A stretch of DNA of 64,000 nt from Desulfarculus sp. (GCA_003605055.1 QZKP01000011.1:38614-102613), one strand, 5' to 3'; counted from the stretch's first letter, positions 26,646-35,434 are shown. Notes: generated by a model not told the origin, from the sequence alone. A program made the numbers and translations.

Positions 26646-26957
26646 ATGGCGCGCTTCATCGGGGTGTTGATTTTGTCGCTGATTCTCTCCCTGGCCTTTG
26701 TGCTGGGCTACACCTACAGCACAAGCGGGGAGATGGGCCAGGTGGAGGTGGGCGCCCGCTGGCTGGTGCTGGTGGCCAAGGACGCGCCGGCGGCCTATGT
26801 GCCCAAGCAGATCTGGGGCAACAACCCGCCCCTGTGGGCCCAGCGCCTGGCCGTGCTCTGGGACAAGGCCGACGTGCCGCGCTGGTGGTGGCTGCCCCTG
26901 GCTCTGATCGTGGTGATCTACATATTCATGGCCATCGGCGGGCGGCGGCGCGCCTAG
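26646..26957 (+). CDS. Small two-helix membrane protein
   Basis: 103 residues. Transmembrane helices are at about residues 4-22 (FIGVLILSLILSLAFVLGY) and 79-98 (WWWLPLALIVVIYIFMAI), joined by a ~55-residue segment with VPKQIWGNNPPLWAQRL; the C-terminus RRRA is positive inside. GAGGGGG lies just before the ATG. Family not recognised. Its stop overlaps the convergent gene end by 3 bp (26955-26956 shared). Confidence 0.65.
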   Translation: MARFIGVLILSLILSLAFVLGYTYSTSGEMGQVEVGARWLVLVAKDAPAAYVPKQIWGNNPPLWAQRLAVLWDKADVPRWWWLPLALIVVIYIFMAIGGRRRA

Positions 26958-27397
26958 CCGCGGCGGGCCCCTATCGCAGCGGCGTGGGCCTGGGCCGCGC
27001 GCTCCAGGCAATAGGCCACCAGGGCCGGGTCCTCGCCGTCCAGGTCAAAACAGTAGCCGGTCTCCTGGAACAGCCCCTGGGGTATGGCGTTGCCCAGCTC
27101 CTGGGGGTCGCTCACCTCGTCTTCGTAGAAGCACACCGACAGCATCAGCTCCTCCTGGCCCAGAGACACCACGTCCGCCAGGGCGAACAGGGGCCGCTGA
27201 CGCCCGGCCGGCCGCGGGTCCAGGTCCCAGCGCAGGCTGTAGGACACCCCCGGCCGGGCCAGTAAGCCCTCCTTCACCCCGGGCAGCGCCAGCACCCCCT
27301 CGCGGTAGGCCAGCAGGCTGCGCCGGAGCCCGGCCTGGCCGGCCGGCCACTGCTCCAGAAGCTGCTGCAACTGAGTTTGCGCCGGGCTGGCGGGCAC
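26954..27397 (-). CDS. Conserved cytoplasmic protein of unknown function
   Basis: 147 residues beginning (GTG) MPASPAQTQLQQLLEQWPAG. Contains RRSLLAYREGVLALPGVKEGLLARPGVSYSLRWDL and PLFALADVVSLGQEELMLSVCFYEDEVSDPQELGNAIP, typical of a globular enzyme-like or regulatory domain without membrane or signal segments. The open frame runs on upstream through the tRNA-Ala locus, but GTG at 27397 has GGGAG about 9 bp upstream and marks the real start. I do not recognise the family. Confidence 0.65.
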   Translation of the reverse strand: MPASPAQTQLQQLLEQWPAGQAGLRRSLLAYREGVLALPGVKEGLLARPGVSYSLRWDLDPRPAGRQRPLFALADVVSLGQEELMLSVCFYEDEVSDPQELGNAIPQGLFQETGYCFDLDGEDPALVAYCLERAAQAHAAAIGARRG

Positions 27398-27501
27398 GGG
27401 CCGTTTCTCCCTTTTAGCAATCGCTAAGTTATTTCGACTGGGGCATAGCACAAAAAACCGGGTGGTAAAGCCCAGCAGCCTCCCGAGGGCGCGGAGCAGT
27501 C

Positions 27502-27870
27502 TCAAAAAAAGGAGGCGGTGGTCTTGTGGCCGGCGGCTTCTTGTTCCAGGGAGTTGAGCAGGCTGCTCTGCTGCCGAAGCCGGAACAGGGCGGATTCGGT
27601 GCGGTGCAGGCGGATCAGGCTGCGCAGGACCATGTGCACGCCCATGCCCAGCAGGCCCGCGCACAGCGCCAGCAGGGGTATCAGATAACCCAGGTTGTTC
27701 TGAAAGTGGTAGAAGCGGCTGGTGGCCACCAGGAAGGTGATGATGCTCATGGGCAGGGCCAGCATGGCCAGGCCGGTGCGCACCGCGGCCAGGTGGGTGC
27801 GCTTCTGGGCCAGGAGGAACTGGGCCTCGTTGATTATCAGGGGCCCTGTTTTCAGGTCGGAGTCGTCCAC
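27502..27870 (-). CDS. DUF202-like membrane protein
   Basis: 122 residues with the DUF202 signature EAQFLLAQKRTHLAAVRTGLAMLA leading into a first transmembrane helix, a second helix near residues 63-84 (LIPLLALCAGLLGMGVHMVL), then a cytoplasmic basic/helical tail. Function unknown for the family. GTG start with AGGAGGAGG immediately upstream. It lies between the unknown gene at 26954 and tRNA-Ala. Confidence 0.7.
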   Translation of the reverse strand: MDDSDLKTGPLIINEAQFLLAQKRTHLAAVRTGLAMLALPMSIITFLVATSRFYHFQNNLGYLIPLLALCAGLLGMGVHMVLRSLIRLHRTESALFRLRQQSSLLNSLEQEAAGHKTTASFF

Positions 27871-27896
27871 GCCTCCTCCTGGTTAGGGCCAAGAAA

Positions 27897-27972
27897 TGGT
27901 GGAGCTGATGGGACTCGAACCCACGACTTCCACGTTGCGAACGTGGCGCTCTCCCAACTGAGCTACAGCCCC
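27897..27972 (-). tRNA. tRNA-Ala (anticodon CGC)
   Basis: 76-nt cloverleaf on the minus strand with encoded CCA. Anticodon CGC at 27937-27939 in loop TTCGCAA. The acceptor stem has the alanine identity pair G3-U70 (GGGGCTG with CAGCTCC). T arm GTGGG-TTCGAGT-CCCAT is near normal. Confidence 0.95.
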
Positions 27973-28004
27973 ACACGCCGGCGGCCAGGGCCACTGGTGC
28001 TGGG

Positions 28005-28033
28005 AATATACCGGCGGTCTCGGGCAAAGTCAA
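28005..28033 (-). promoter_or_regulatory. Promoter of tRNA-Ala
   Basis: TTGACT (28033-28028) and TATATT (28010-28005) on the minus strand, 17 bp apart, about 32 bp before the mature tRNA 5' end. Confidence 0.7.
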
Positions 28034-28097
28034 CCAACCGCGGCCGCCCTGCTCTACGGCCTCGACAGGGACGCCCCGGCATGCTAGCATCCATGGG

Positions 28098-28115
28098 AAA
28101 GGGCCTGAGCCCTTT
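28098..28115. other. Short hairpin upstream of hisB
   Basis: AAAGGGC and GCCCTTT pair around a CTGA loop, followed by GTATCTATTGACTTTT. It lies 48 bp before the hisB start; it could be a terminator-like or leader element. Confidence 0.4.
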
Positions 28116-28162
28116 GTATCTATTGACTTTTGCCGGGCCGGCCGCCTGGCGGCGAGGTGTAC

Positions 28163-28750
28163 ATGGGCCGACGGGCCGAGGTGGAGCGCAAAACCAAGGA
28201 GACCCAGATCAAGCTGGCCCTGGAGCTGGACGGCCGGGGCCGGGCCCAGGTGTCCACGGGGGTGGGGTTTTTCGACCACATGCTCACCCACATCGCCTTC
28301 CATGGTTTTTTCGACCTGGAGATCAGCGCCCGGGGCGATCTGGAGGTGGACCCCCACCACACGGTGGAGGACGTGGGCATCTGCCTGGGGCAGGCCCTGA
28401 ACCAGTGCCTGGGGGAGCGCAAGGGCCTGGTGCGCTATGGCTCTGCCTTCGTGCCCATGGACGAGTCCCTGGCCCAGGTGGTGGTGGACCTGAGCAACCG
28501 CCCCCTGTTCAAGGGCCACTACGAGCGCCGGCCCGGGGTGGTGGGCGGCTTCGACGGCCAGCTGGCCGAGGAGTTCTGGCGGGCCCTGGCCCTGCACGGC
28601 GGCCTGACCCTGCACGTGCGCCTGCTCTATGGCGATAACGACCACCACCTGCTGGAGGCCGCCTTCAAGGCCCTGGGACGGGCCCTGGACCAGGCCACGG
28701 CCCTGGAGAGCCGATCCCAGGGGGTGTCTTCAACCAAGGGGGTGCTATGA
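28163..28750 (+). CDS. hisB: Imidazoleglycerol-phosphate dehydratase
   Basis: 195-residue monofunctional HisB. Metal-binding HHxxE repeats appear in GFFDHMLTHIAFHG, DPHHTVEDVGICLG and GDNDHHLLEAAFKALG. Catalyses step 6 of histidine synthesis (IGP to imidazole-acetol phosphate). ATG at 28163 follows a GAGGTG site; an earlier in-frame ATG is less likely. It overlaps the next lipoprotein gene by 4 bp (ATGA). Confidence 0.95.
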   Translation: MGRRAEVERKTKETQIKLALELDGRGRAQVSTGVGFFDHMLTHIAFHGFFDLEISARGDLEVDPHHTVEDVGICLGQALNQCLGERKGLVRYGSAFVPMDESLAQVVVDLSNRPLFKGHYERRPGVVGGFDGQLAEEFWRALALHGGLTLHVRLLYGDNDHHLLEAAFKALGRALDQATALESRSQGVSSTKGVL

Positions 28751-29454
28751 AAACCCGGTATCGGACCACAACGGCGGCGGCCGCGCTCATTCTGAGCGCC
28801 CTGTTGCTGGCCGCGGCCTGCCAGACGCCCCCCAAGGGCGCGACCATTTCCCGGGAGAAGGCCTGGACGCCCGCCAAGCTGGCGGTGCTGCCGTTCGAAA
28901 AGGTGCAGACCGCCCCCGGGGGGCGCGCTCCGGCCTGGAGCCCCCTGACTCGGGCGGCCCACATCGGCGGGTCCATCATCCCCGGGGCTGAGCAGAGCAT
29001 GGACAACGCCCTGGCCAGCATGCTGCCCCGCATCAGCAACATACCCCTGGTGCCCGCTGCTCAGGCCAGCCTGGTCTTCCAGCGCCTGTCCGGCCGCGAT
29101 CTGGAGGACACCCTGCGCGACGAGATAGTGGCCACAGGGCGCCAACTGGGGGCCGACGCAGTGCTGGTGGGCTTCATCTACCGCTTCAGTCAGCGGGTGG
29201 GAGGCCCCTATGCCGCCACCCAGCCGGCCGCGGTTTCTTTTGATCTGTCGGTGGTACGCACCCGAGACGGGGCCATTATCTGGCGCGACACCTTCGAGGA
29301 GCGGCAGCAGTCCCTGTCCCAAAACTTCCTGGCCCTGGAGCAGTACATGCGCTACGGAATGCGCTGGTACACTGCCCAGGAGATGGGCGCCATCGGGCTG
29401 GAGCAGGTTCTCTCCCGCTTCCCGTGGAGAAAGACCTCGAACAAAAAAGAGTAG
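28747..29454 (+). CDS. Putative outer-membrane lipoprotein
   Basis: 235 residues. The signal peptide ends in a lipobox (LLAAAC, Cys25). The mature part begins with a P/K-rich linker and then a domain with KLAVLPFEKV and TGRQLGADAVLVGFIYRFSQRVGG...SFDLSVVRTRDGAIIWRDTFEE, the arrangement of the TolB-N/CsgG-like periplasmic domain that senses or builds envelope structures. Its exact role is unknown. It is embedded between hisB and hisA with ATGA overlap to hisB, so it is co-transcribed with histidine genes. Confidence 0.72.
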   Translation: MKTRYRTTTAAAALILSALLLAAACQTPPKGATISREKAWTPAKLAVLPFEKVQTAPGGRAPAWSPLTRAAHIGGSIIPGAEQSMDNALASMLPRISNIPLVPAAQASLVFQRLSGRDLEDTLRDEIVATGRQLGADAVLVGFIYRFSQRVGGPYAATQPAAVSFDLSVVRTRDGAIIWRDTFEERQQSLSQNFLALEQYMRYGMRWYTAQEMGAIGLEQVLSRFPWRKTSNKKE

Positions 29455-29458
29455 CGCC

Positions 29459-30187
29459 TTGGAGGTCATCCCTGCCCTAGACTTGAAGGGCGGCCGCTGC
29501 GTGCGCCTGCGCCAGGGCCGCCTGGACGACGAAACGGTCTTCAGCGACGACCCGGTGGCCATGGCCCTGCGCTGGCAGGCGGTGGGCGCCGGGCGTTTGC
29601 ATGTGGTGGACCTGGACGGCGCCGTGGGCGGCCGGCCGGCCAACGCCGAGGTCATCGCCGCGGTCTGCGCCGCCCTCACCATCCCGGTGCAACTGGGCGG
29701 CGGGGTGCGCGACGCGGCCGGCCTGGAACTGGCCCTGGGCCTGGGGGTGGACCGGGTGATCCTGGGCACCCTGGCCGCCCAGGATCCAGAGGCGGTGCTG
29801 ACCCTGGCCCAGCGGTTTCCGGGCCGGGTGGTGGTGGGCATAGACGCCCGCGATGGTCTGGTGGCCACCGCCGGCTGGACCCAGACCAGCCGCATCCATT
29901 TCTTGGAATTGGCCCGGCGCTACGACCGGCCGGAGGTGGCGGCCATCATCTTCACCGACATCGCCCGCGACGGCATGCACAGCGGACCCAACTTGGAGTC
30001 CACCCGCCGCCTGTGCCAGGAGGTCTCCGCGCCGGTGATCGCCGCCGGCGGGGTGCACGACCTGCGCGATGTGCGGCGCCTGCTGGATCTGGCGCCTCTG
30101 GGCTTAGCCGGCTTCATCACCGGCCGGGCCATATACGAGGGCACCCTAGACCTGGGCCAAGCCCTGGCCCTGGTCAAGGGAGGCTGA
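29459..30187 (+). CDS. hisA: HisA (ProFAR isomerase)
   Basis: 242-residue TIM barrel for step 4 of histidine synthesis. The start LEVIPALDLKGGRCVRL aligns with the usual M-IPAIDL-GCVRL start, so the TTG at 29459 is taken as initiator. Catalytic Asp residues lie in PALDLKGGR and IIFTDIARDGMHSGPN; phosphate loops are QLGGGVRD and IAAGGVHDLRDV. The start lies 4 bp after the lipoprotein stop. hisH and hisF are not next to it. Confidence 0.92.
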   Translation: MEVIPALDLKGGRCVRLRQGRLDDETVFSDDPVAMALRWQAVGAGRLHVVDLDGAVGGRPANAEVIAAVCAALTIPVQLGGGVRDAAGLELALGLGVDRVILGTLAAQDPEAVLTLAQRFPGRVVVGIDARDGLVATAGWTQTSRIHFLELARRYDRPEVAAIIFTDIARDGMHSGPNLESTRRLCQEVSAPVIAAGGVHDLRDVRRLLDLAPLGLAGFITGRAIYEGTLDLGQALALVKGG

Positions 30188-30313
30188 GCACGCCGGCCGG
30201 ACGTCAACTTTTACTCCGCCAACGCGTCCCTGCAGGGCCCTCCGTTCCCGGCCGGTTGCGGATGGCGAAGGCAACATGTTTTATCACCATGGCCACGTGG
30301 TCAGGGAGCAAGC

Positions 30314-31093
30314 GTGAGCCCAGAGAGCACATCTCAACTCACCGCCGATCCACCGCCGACGGCGCCCAGGCGCAATAGCCAACTCACGCTCTGGCTGAGC
30401 ATCGCGGGGCTGGTCCTGCTGGCGGCGGCCACGTGGTACTTCTGGGAGCCGCTGTGGCACTACACCCAGCGTATCTGGGTCCTGCTGCAGAACAAGGAGG
30501 CCTTCCGCCAGCGCATCGAATCCTATGGCGTTTGGGCGCCGCTGGTCTTCATCATCTTTCAGATATTCCAGGTGCTCGTCTCGCCCATCCCCGGCGAGCT
30601 GGTGGGCGCGGCCGGCGGCTATGTCTTCGGCTGGCTGCCCTCCCTCGTCTATTCCACCATCGGCCTGTCCGCGGGGTCCTGGATCAACTTTTTCCTGGCC
30701 CGCCTACTGGGCCAGGGTCTGGTGGCTCGGCTGATCCCGCCCCAGTATCTGTCCAAGATCTCCTTTCTCATGGAACGCCAGGGGGTGATCGCCAGCTTCA
30801 TCTTCTTCGTGGTCCCCGGCTTCCCCAAGGACTACCTGTGTTACGTGCTGGGCCTGGCGCCCATGAGCTGGCGCATCTTCCTGGTGGTCAGTTCGGTGGG
30901 GCGCATCCCGGGCACCTTGATGCTCAGCCTGCAAGGCGCCATGATCTACCAGGAGAACTATTGGAGCTTTGTGCTGCTGGGGATCATCAGCGTGGCCTTC
31001 ATCCTGCCGGTATATTTCTGGCGGGACCGCATCTACGGCTGGCTGTACCGGCTGGAGGGCAACCGGGGGCCCCTGGAGAAAAAAGAGGATTGA
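30314..31093 (+). CDS. TVP38/TMEM64 (VTT-domain) membrane protein
   Basis: 259 residues. An N-terminal helix (TLWLSIAGLVLLAAATWYF) leads into the VTT domain with the signature QVLVSPIPGELVGAAGGYVFGWLPSLVYS and GSWINFFLARLLGQGLVARL. Members of this SNARE-associated/DedA-like family have been implicated in lipid flipping or scrambling and other membrane roles. GTG start at 30314. A second VTT gene is at 40105-40815. Confidence 0.87.
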   Translation: MSPESTSQLTADPPPTAPRRNSQLTLWLSIAGLVLLAAATWYFWEPLWHYTQRIWVLLQNKEAFRQRIESYGVWAPLVFIIFQIFQVLVSPIPGELVGAAGGYVFGWLPSLVYSTIGLSAGSWINFFLARLLGQGLVARLIPPQYLSKISFLMERQGVIASFIFFVVPGFPKDYLCYVLGLAPMSWRIFLVVSSVGRIPGTLMLSLQGAMIYQENYWSFVLLGIISVAFILPVYFWRDRIYGWLYRLEGNRGPLEKKED

Positions 31094-31128
31094 CCCTTAT
31101 TGGGCCGGCCTAAGGCTTTGGGTGGGAC

Positions 31129-32337
31129 ATGAACCGCGAGGTAAAAAAACCGGGCCTGCGCACGCGGGCCGTCCACGCCGGCGAGGAGCCGGACCCCTGC
31201 ACCGGGGCCTCGGCCCCCAACCTGGTGATGTCCACCACCTTTGTGGCCGACCCCGGGGCCTCTTTTTCCATCGAGGGGTTCGAGGAGGGGGCAGGCTACA
31301 TTTACTCCCGTTGGGCCAACCCCACCGTGGCCCAACTGGAGCGCAAGCTGGCCGAGTTGGAGGGCGCGCCGGCCTGCCTGGCCTTTGCCAGCGGCATGGC
31401 CGCCATCAGCGCCTTGTTCCTGCACCTGCTGCGGCCGGGCGACCGGCTGCTGATCAGCGACGTGTCCTACGCCGGCGCCGCTGAGCTGGCCAAGGGGCTC
31501 CTCACGGAGTTGGGGGTGGAGGTGGACCGGGTGGACATGTCCGACCTGGCGGCGGTGGCCCGGGCGCTGTCCCGGCCCGCCCGCCTGGTTTACATCGAGA
31601 CCCCCTGCAACCCCATCCTGCGCCTGACCGACATCGCGTCCGTGGCCGGGCTGGCCCACGCCCAGGGCGCGGTCCTGGCCGCGGACTCCACCTTTGCCAC
31701 GCCCGTGGCCACCCGGCCCCTGGAGCTGGGCGCGGACTACGTGCTGCACTCCCTGACCAAGTACCTCTGCGGCCACGGCGACGCGGTGGGCGGGGCTCTG
31801 CTGGGCCCGCGGGAAGAGATGGCCCGGGTGCGCAAAGAGATGCTGGTGCACGTGGGCGGGGTGCTCAGCCCCTTCAATGCGTGGCTGATCCTGCGCGGCG
31901 CGGCCACCCTGCCCCTGCGCATGCAGGCCCATGAGCAGGCGGCCCTGGTCCTGGCCCGCTTCCTGGAGGGCCACCCCCAGGTCAGGCGGGTGATCTACCC
32001 CGGCCTGGACTCCCACCCCCAGCACGCCCTGGCCGCCCGTCAGATGGCCAACTTTTCGGGCATACTCACCTTTCAGGTGGCTGACGGCCCGGCGGCGGCG
32101 CGGGTCCTGGCCGAGCGGCTGCGGGTGATCCACTACGCCGTATCCCTGGGCCACCACCGCAGCCTGATCTTTTATATGCACACCGACGACCTGCTGGCCT
32201 CCTCCTTCCCGCTCATCCCAGAGCAGGAGGCGGCCTACCGCGCCTTTGCCGGCGAGGGCCTCTTCCGCCTGTCCGTGGGCCTGGAAGACCCCGAGGACCT
32301 CATGACCGACCTGGACCAGGCCCTGCAAGGGCTGTAA
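31129..32337 (+). CDS. PLP-dependent trans-sulfuration enzyme (Cys/Met metabolism)
   Basis: 402-residue member of the cystathionine gamma-synthase/gamma-lyase fold. The PLP Schiff-base lysine is Lys211 in LHSLTKYLCGHGD; other blocks are YSRWANPTVAQLERKLAELEGA, FASGMAAISAL, ETPCNPILRLTDI and AADSTFATPV. Could be cystathionine synthase/lyase, O-acylhomoserine sulfhydrylase or methionine gamma-lyase; sequence alone does not decide. It lies 14 bp upstream of the GrdB/PrdB-like selenoprotein gene. Confidence 0.87.
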   Translation: MNREVKKPGLRTRAVHAGEEPDPCTGASAPNLVMSTTFVADPGASFSIEGFEEGAGYIYSRWANPTVAQLERKLAELEGAPACLAFASGMAAISALFLHLLRPGDRLLISDVSYAGAAELAKGLLTELGVEVDRVDMSDLAAVARALSRPARLVYIETPCNPILRLTDIASVAGLAHAQGAVLAADSTFATPVATRPLELGADYVLHSLTKYLCGHGDAVGGALLGPREEMARVRKEMLVHVGGVLSPFNAWLILRGAATLPLRMQAHEQAALVLARFLEGHPQVRRVIYPGLDSHPQHALAARQMANFSGILTFQVADGPAAARVLAERLRVIHYAVSLGHHRSLIFYMHTDDLLASSFPLIPEQEAAYRAFAGEGLFRLSVGLEDPEDLMTDLDQALQGL

Positions 32338-32351
32338 AAAGGAGCGAGGAC

Positions 32352-33578
32352 ATGGCCCGCCTGGAGAACCTGCCGCCGGCCCTGGCCAGCCACCTGGCCC
32401 AACTGCCCTGCCCGGAGTTCGCCACCACCCCCTGGGCCCAGGCGCCGCCCCTGCAGCAGGCCCGGGTGGCCATCGTCTCCACCGCCGGGTTGCACCGCCG
32501 GGAGGACGCGCCCTTCACCGGCTTCAGCGGCGAGTACCGGGTGATCCCCGGCGACGCGCAGGCCGCGGACCTGGTGATGAGCCACATCTCCACCAACTTC
32601 GACCGCAGCGGATTCCAGCGGGACTGGAATCTGGTATTCCCCCTGGATCGCCTGCGCGAGCTGGCCGCCGAAGGGACGATCGCCTCCCTGGCCGATTTCC
32701 ATTACTCCTTCATGGGCGCCACGGACCCAGCCCAGATGGAGGGACCGGCCGCCGAGGTCGCGGGGCTCTTGCAAAAGGACCGGGTGAACGCGGTCTTGCT
32801 GGTCCCGGTGTGACCCAACTGCACGCGCGCCGTGGGCGGGCTCAGCCACTACCTGGAGCGGTCCGGACTCCCCACCACCCAGATCAGCCTCATCCGCCTG
32901 CACACCGAGAAGATCAGGCCGCCCCGGGCCCTGTGGGTGCCCTTTGAGCTGGGCCGGCCCCTGGGCGCGCCGGGCGACCCGGCCCTGCAAAGGCGGGTGC
33001 TGCTGGCCGCCCTGGCCCTGCTGGCGGCCCCGGCCGGGCCGGTGCTGAAGGATTTCCCCGAGGAGGCGCCCACGGCCGCAGCGGAGCCAGGGGTCTGGGC
33101 CTGCCCCATCTCCCTGCCCCAAGCCGAAGAGGACCTGGACCAGGCCGGCCGCCTGCGCCAGGCCTTTGTGCGCGAGGTGGCCCAGATGTCCACCTGGTAC
33201 CAGGAGGCCCTGCAGCAGCGGGGCCGCACCACCTACGGGGTCAGCGGGCTGGGCCCCCTGGCCGTTGCTGATTTCCTGGCCAGCCTTTTGGAGGGCCGGG
33301 CGCCGGACAACCCGCGGCCCGGGCTGAGCCTGCCCGGCCTGGCCAAGCTGGCCAGCGAGGACCTCAAGGCCTTTTACCTGGAGGCGGTCACGGCCCAGCC
33401 GGGCGGGGAGACTGACAGCGCCCGTCTGACGGATTGGTTTTTCGGCCAGACCGTGGCCGGTCGGGTGCTGCTGCGCCTGCGCGGCGTATTGGCGGCCAGC
33501 GATGACCCCGAGGCCCGGATGGTGGGCAAGCTGCTCATGGTGCCAGTCTCCCAGGCCGCGCGCAAGGCCCGAGGCTAG
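32352..33578 (+). CDS. GrdB/PrdB-like selenoprotein with C-terminal extension
   Basis: 408 residues if TGA at 32811-32813 is read as selenocysteine 154. Before it the frame reads AVLLVPV and after it PNCTRAVGGLSHYLERSG, so a U-P-N-C redox motif is formed where D-proline and glycine reductase B-type selenoproteins carry U-x-x-C. Residues ~20-250 track PrdB: STAGLHRREDAPFTGF, YRVIPGDAQAADLVMSH, NLVFPLDRLRELAAEG, DFHYSFMGA. Residues ~255-408 are an extra domain I do not recognise. A hairpin candidate follows the TGA. No PrdA/GrdE partner is in the window. Reading it as two genes or a pseudogene fits less well. Confidence 0.82.
32832..32849 (+). other. Candidate bacterial SECIS hairpin (GrdB/PrdB-like gene)
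   Basis: GTGG (32832-32835) pairs with CCAC (32846-32849), with one bulged G and a C-G pair below a G-rich apical loop. It begins 18 nt after the TGA. Weak by itself. Confidence 0.35.
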
Positions 33579-33638
33579 ACTCCACCGCCGCCCGGCACGG
33601 TTCACGTCCCGCCCGCCGGCCTACCTGCTTGAGATCTG

Positions 33639-34109
33639 TCAGATGCAGTTGGCCTTGCCGGTCATGGACTCTATGTCCAGGCGCAGCACGCAGGCTCGGG
33701 CCAGGGCCTCGGCGGTCATCTCCGGCGCCCCGGGGCCGGCGAAGCGCCCCACCAGGGCCGCCAGCCCCTCTTGCCGCTCGGCCTCTTCTTGCACCACCGA
33801 GACCCGGCCGAAGCCGATCACGCTGCGGTAGCGGTAGTCCCACTTGCAGGGCAGCGGGGCCGGCACGGCGGCGGCGTCCACGGTCACCTCGAAACAGGCC
33901 CGGGGGTTGGCCGCCAGGAACCAGTGCTTGTAGCCCTCATGGCCGGTGTGCATGTAGATGCGCCCCGCGTGATACACGTAGTTCAGGGGCACCAGGTAGG
34001 GTTGATCCTCCCGGCAGAGGGCCAGGCGCAGCACCTCGCCCCGCTGCAGGATGTCCTCCAGCTCCGCGGGCTGCTGGAGTTGCTTTTGCGGTTTGCGCAT
34101 CTGAATCAT
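33639..34109 (-). CDS. NimA/pyridoxamine 5'-phosphate oxidase-like FMN protein
   Basis: 156 residues of the PNPOx-like split barrel: LRLALCREDQPYLVPLNYVYHAGRIYMHTGHEGYK and ANPRACFEVTVD...YRSVIGFGRVSVV. These resemble NimA-type flavoproteins that can reduce nitro compounds, or related heme/F420-binding proteins. ATG at 34109 is used; an alternative ATG at 34100 would shorten it by three residues. It lies upstream-divergent from nothing obvious: glutamate dehydrogenase is the next gene in the same direction. Confidence 0.82.
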   Translation of the reverse strand: MIQMRKPQKQLQQPAELEDILQRGEVLRLALCREDQPYLVPLNYVYHAGRIYMHTGHEGYKHWFLAANPRACFEVTVDAAAVPAPLPCKWDYRYRSVIGFGRVSVVQEEAERQEGLAALVGRFAGPGAPEMTAEALARACVLRLDIESMTGKANCI

Positions 34110-34165
34110 AGTGGACCGATCCTGCCACAGCCGGAGCAGCCTTACAACTATTTCCCCACAGCGGT

Positions 34166-35434
34166 TTAGGGGTAGATGCCGCGCAGCTTCAGGGCCCGCG
34201 CCACCCGGCTCACGCCCAGGGTCAGGGCAGCGGTGCGCATGTCCACCTTCTTGTCCTGGGCGATGGCCAGCACCTCGGCGAAGGCCTTTTGCAAAATGCC
34301 CTCCAGGCGCTGGCCGATCTCTTCCTCGCTCCACAGCAGGTTCTGCAGGTTCTGCACCCACTCGAAGTAGGAGACCGTCACCCCGCCGGCGTTGGCCAGG
34401 ATGTCGGGTAGCATGAACACCCCGGCCTGGTGCAGCATCTGGTCCGCGGCCGGGGTGGTGGGGCCGTTGGCGCCCTCGGCGATGATGCGGGCCTTGATCT
34501 TGGCCGCGTTGGCGGTGGTGATGACCCCGCCCAGGGCGCAGGGGGCCAGCACCTCGCACTCCAGCTCCAGCAGCTCGGCGTTGGTTATCTCCTCGGCCTT
34601 CACCTTGGGTCCCATGACGCAGGCGTACTGGTCCTTGCAGGCCAGCACGTGCTCCACGTCCAGGCCCTGGGGGTTGTACACCGCGGCCTTGGAGTCGCTG
34701 AGGGCGATCACCTTGCAGCCGGCCCGGCTGAAAAAACGGGCCGCCACCCCGCCCACGTTGCCGCAGCCCTGGATGGCCACCCGCATGCCCCTCACCGGAA
34801 TGCCCAGGTGGGCGGCCGCGGCCCGGGTGGTGATGAACACGCCCTTGCCCGTGGCCTCGAAGCGGCCCAGGCTGCCGCCCAGCTCCAGGGGCTTGCCGGT
34901 GACCACGCCGGGCACGGTCTGGCCCTTGAGGATGCTGTAGGTATCCATGATCCAGGCCATGACCTGGGGGTTGGTGTACACGTCCGGGGCCGGGATGTCC
35001 CGCTCCGGGCCGATCACCGGCGATATCTCCCAGGTGAAGCGCCGGGTCATGGCCTCCAGCTCCCGGGCGGACATCTCCTTGGGGTTGCACTGCACCCCGC
35101 CCTTGGCCCCGCCAAAGGGGATGTTCACCACCGCCGACTTCCAGGTCATGAGCATGGCCAGGGCCCGCACCTCCTCCAGGTCCGCCTCCGGATGGTAGCG
35201 GATGCCGCCCTTGTAGGGGCCGCGTACGTCGTTGTGCTGCACCCGGTAGGCGGTGAAGATGCGTAGCCCGCCGTCGTCCATCTTCACCGGCACGTGCACG
35301 GTCACCTCCTTGTTGGTGACCAGCAGCCGCTCCACCAGCCAGGGCTCCAGGTCCATGTATGCGGCGGCCACCTCCACCTGCCGGCGGCAGGCCTCGGCCG
35401 GGCTCAGGCCATCGGCCATAACCTTGGCGTCCAT
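34166..35434 (-). CDS. Glu/Leu/Phe/Val dehydrogenase (glutamate dehydrogenase)
   Basis: 422 residues. Catalytic residues in the dehydrogenase motif VPVKMDDGGLRIFTAYRVQHNDVRGP (in part), the substrate-binding VVNIPFGGAKGGVQCNPKEM (Lys of GGxKGG), and NAD-binding VAIQGCGNVGGVAARFF. It reversibly deaminates glutamate to 2-oxoglutarate. The length is typical of hexameric GDHs of ~420 residues. A long antisense frame across it is a codon-bias shadow. Confidence 0.93.
   Translation of the reverse strand: MDAKVMADGLSPAEACRRQVEVAAAYMDLEPWLVERLLVTNKEVTVHVPVKMDDGGLRIFTAYRVQHNDVRGPYKGGIRYHPEADLEEVRALAMLMTWKSAVVNIPFGGAKGGVQCNPKEMSARELEAMTRRFTWEISPVIGPERDIPAPDVYTNPQVMAWIMDTYSILKGQTVPGVVTGKPLELGGSLGRFEATGKGVFITTRAAAAHLGIPVRGMRVAIQGCGNVGGVAARFFSRAGCKVIALSDSKAAVYNPQGLDVEHVLACKDQYACVMGPKVKAEEITNAELLELECEVLAPCALGGVITTANAAKIKARIIAEGANGPTTPAADQMLHQAGVFMLPDILANAGGVTVSYFEWVQNLQNLLWSEEEIGQRLEGILQKAFAEVLAIAQDKKVDMRTAALTLGVSRVARALKLRGIYP

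Noticed and set aside
26954..28648. 564-residue minus-strand frame running through tRNA-Ala
   Set aside because: A coding region through a tRNA and an opposing hisB is implausible; the real gene is limited to 26954-27397.
32352..33578. Two separate genes or a pseudogene at 32352-32813 and 32832-33578
   Set aside because: The second part has no natural start, and the TGA sits in a U-x-x-C motif of a known selenoprotein family, so readthrough as Sec is more likely.
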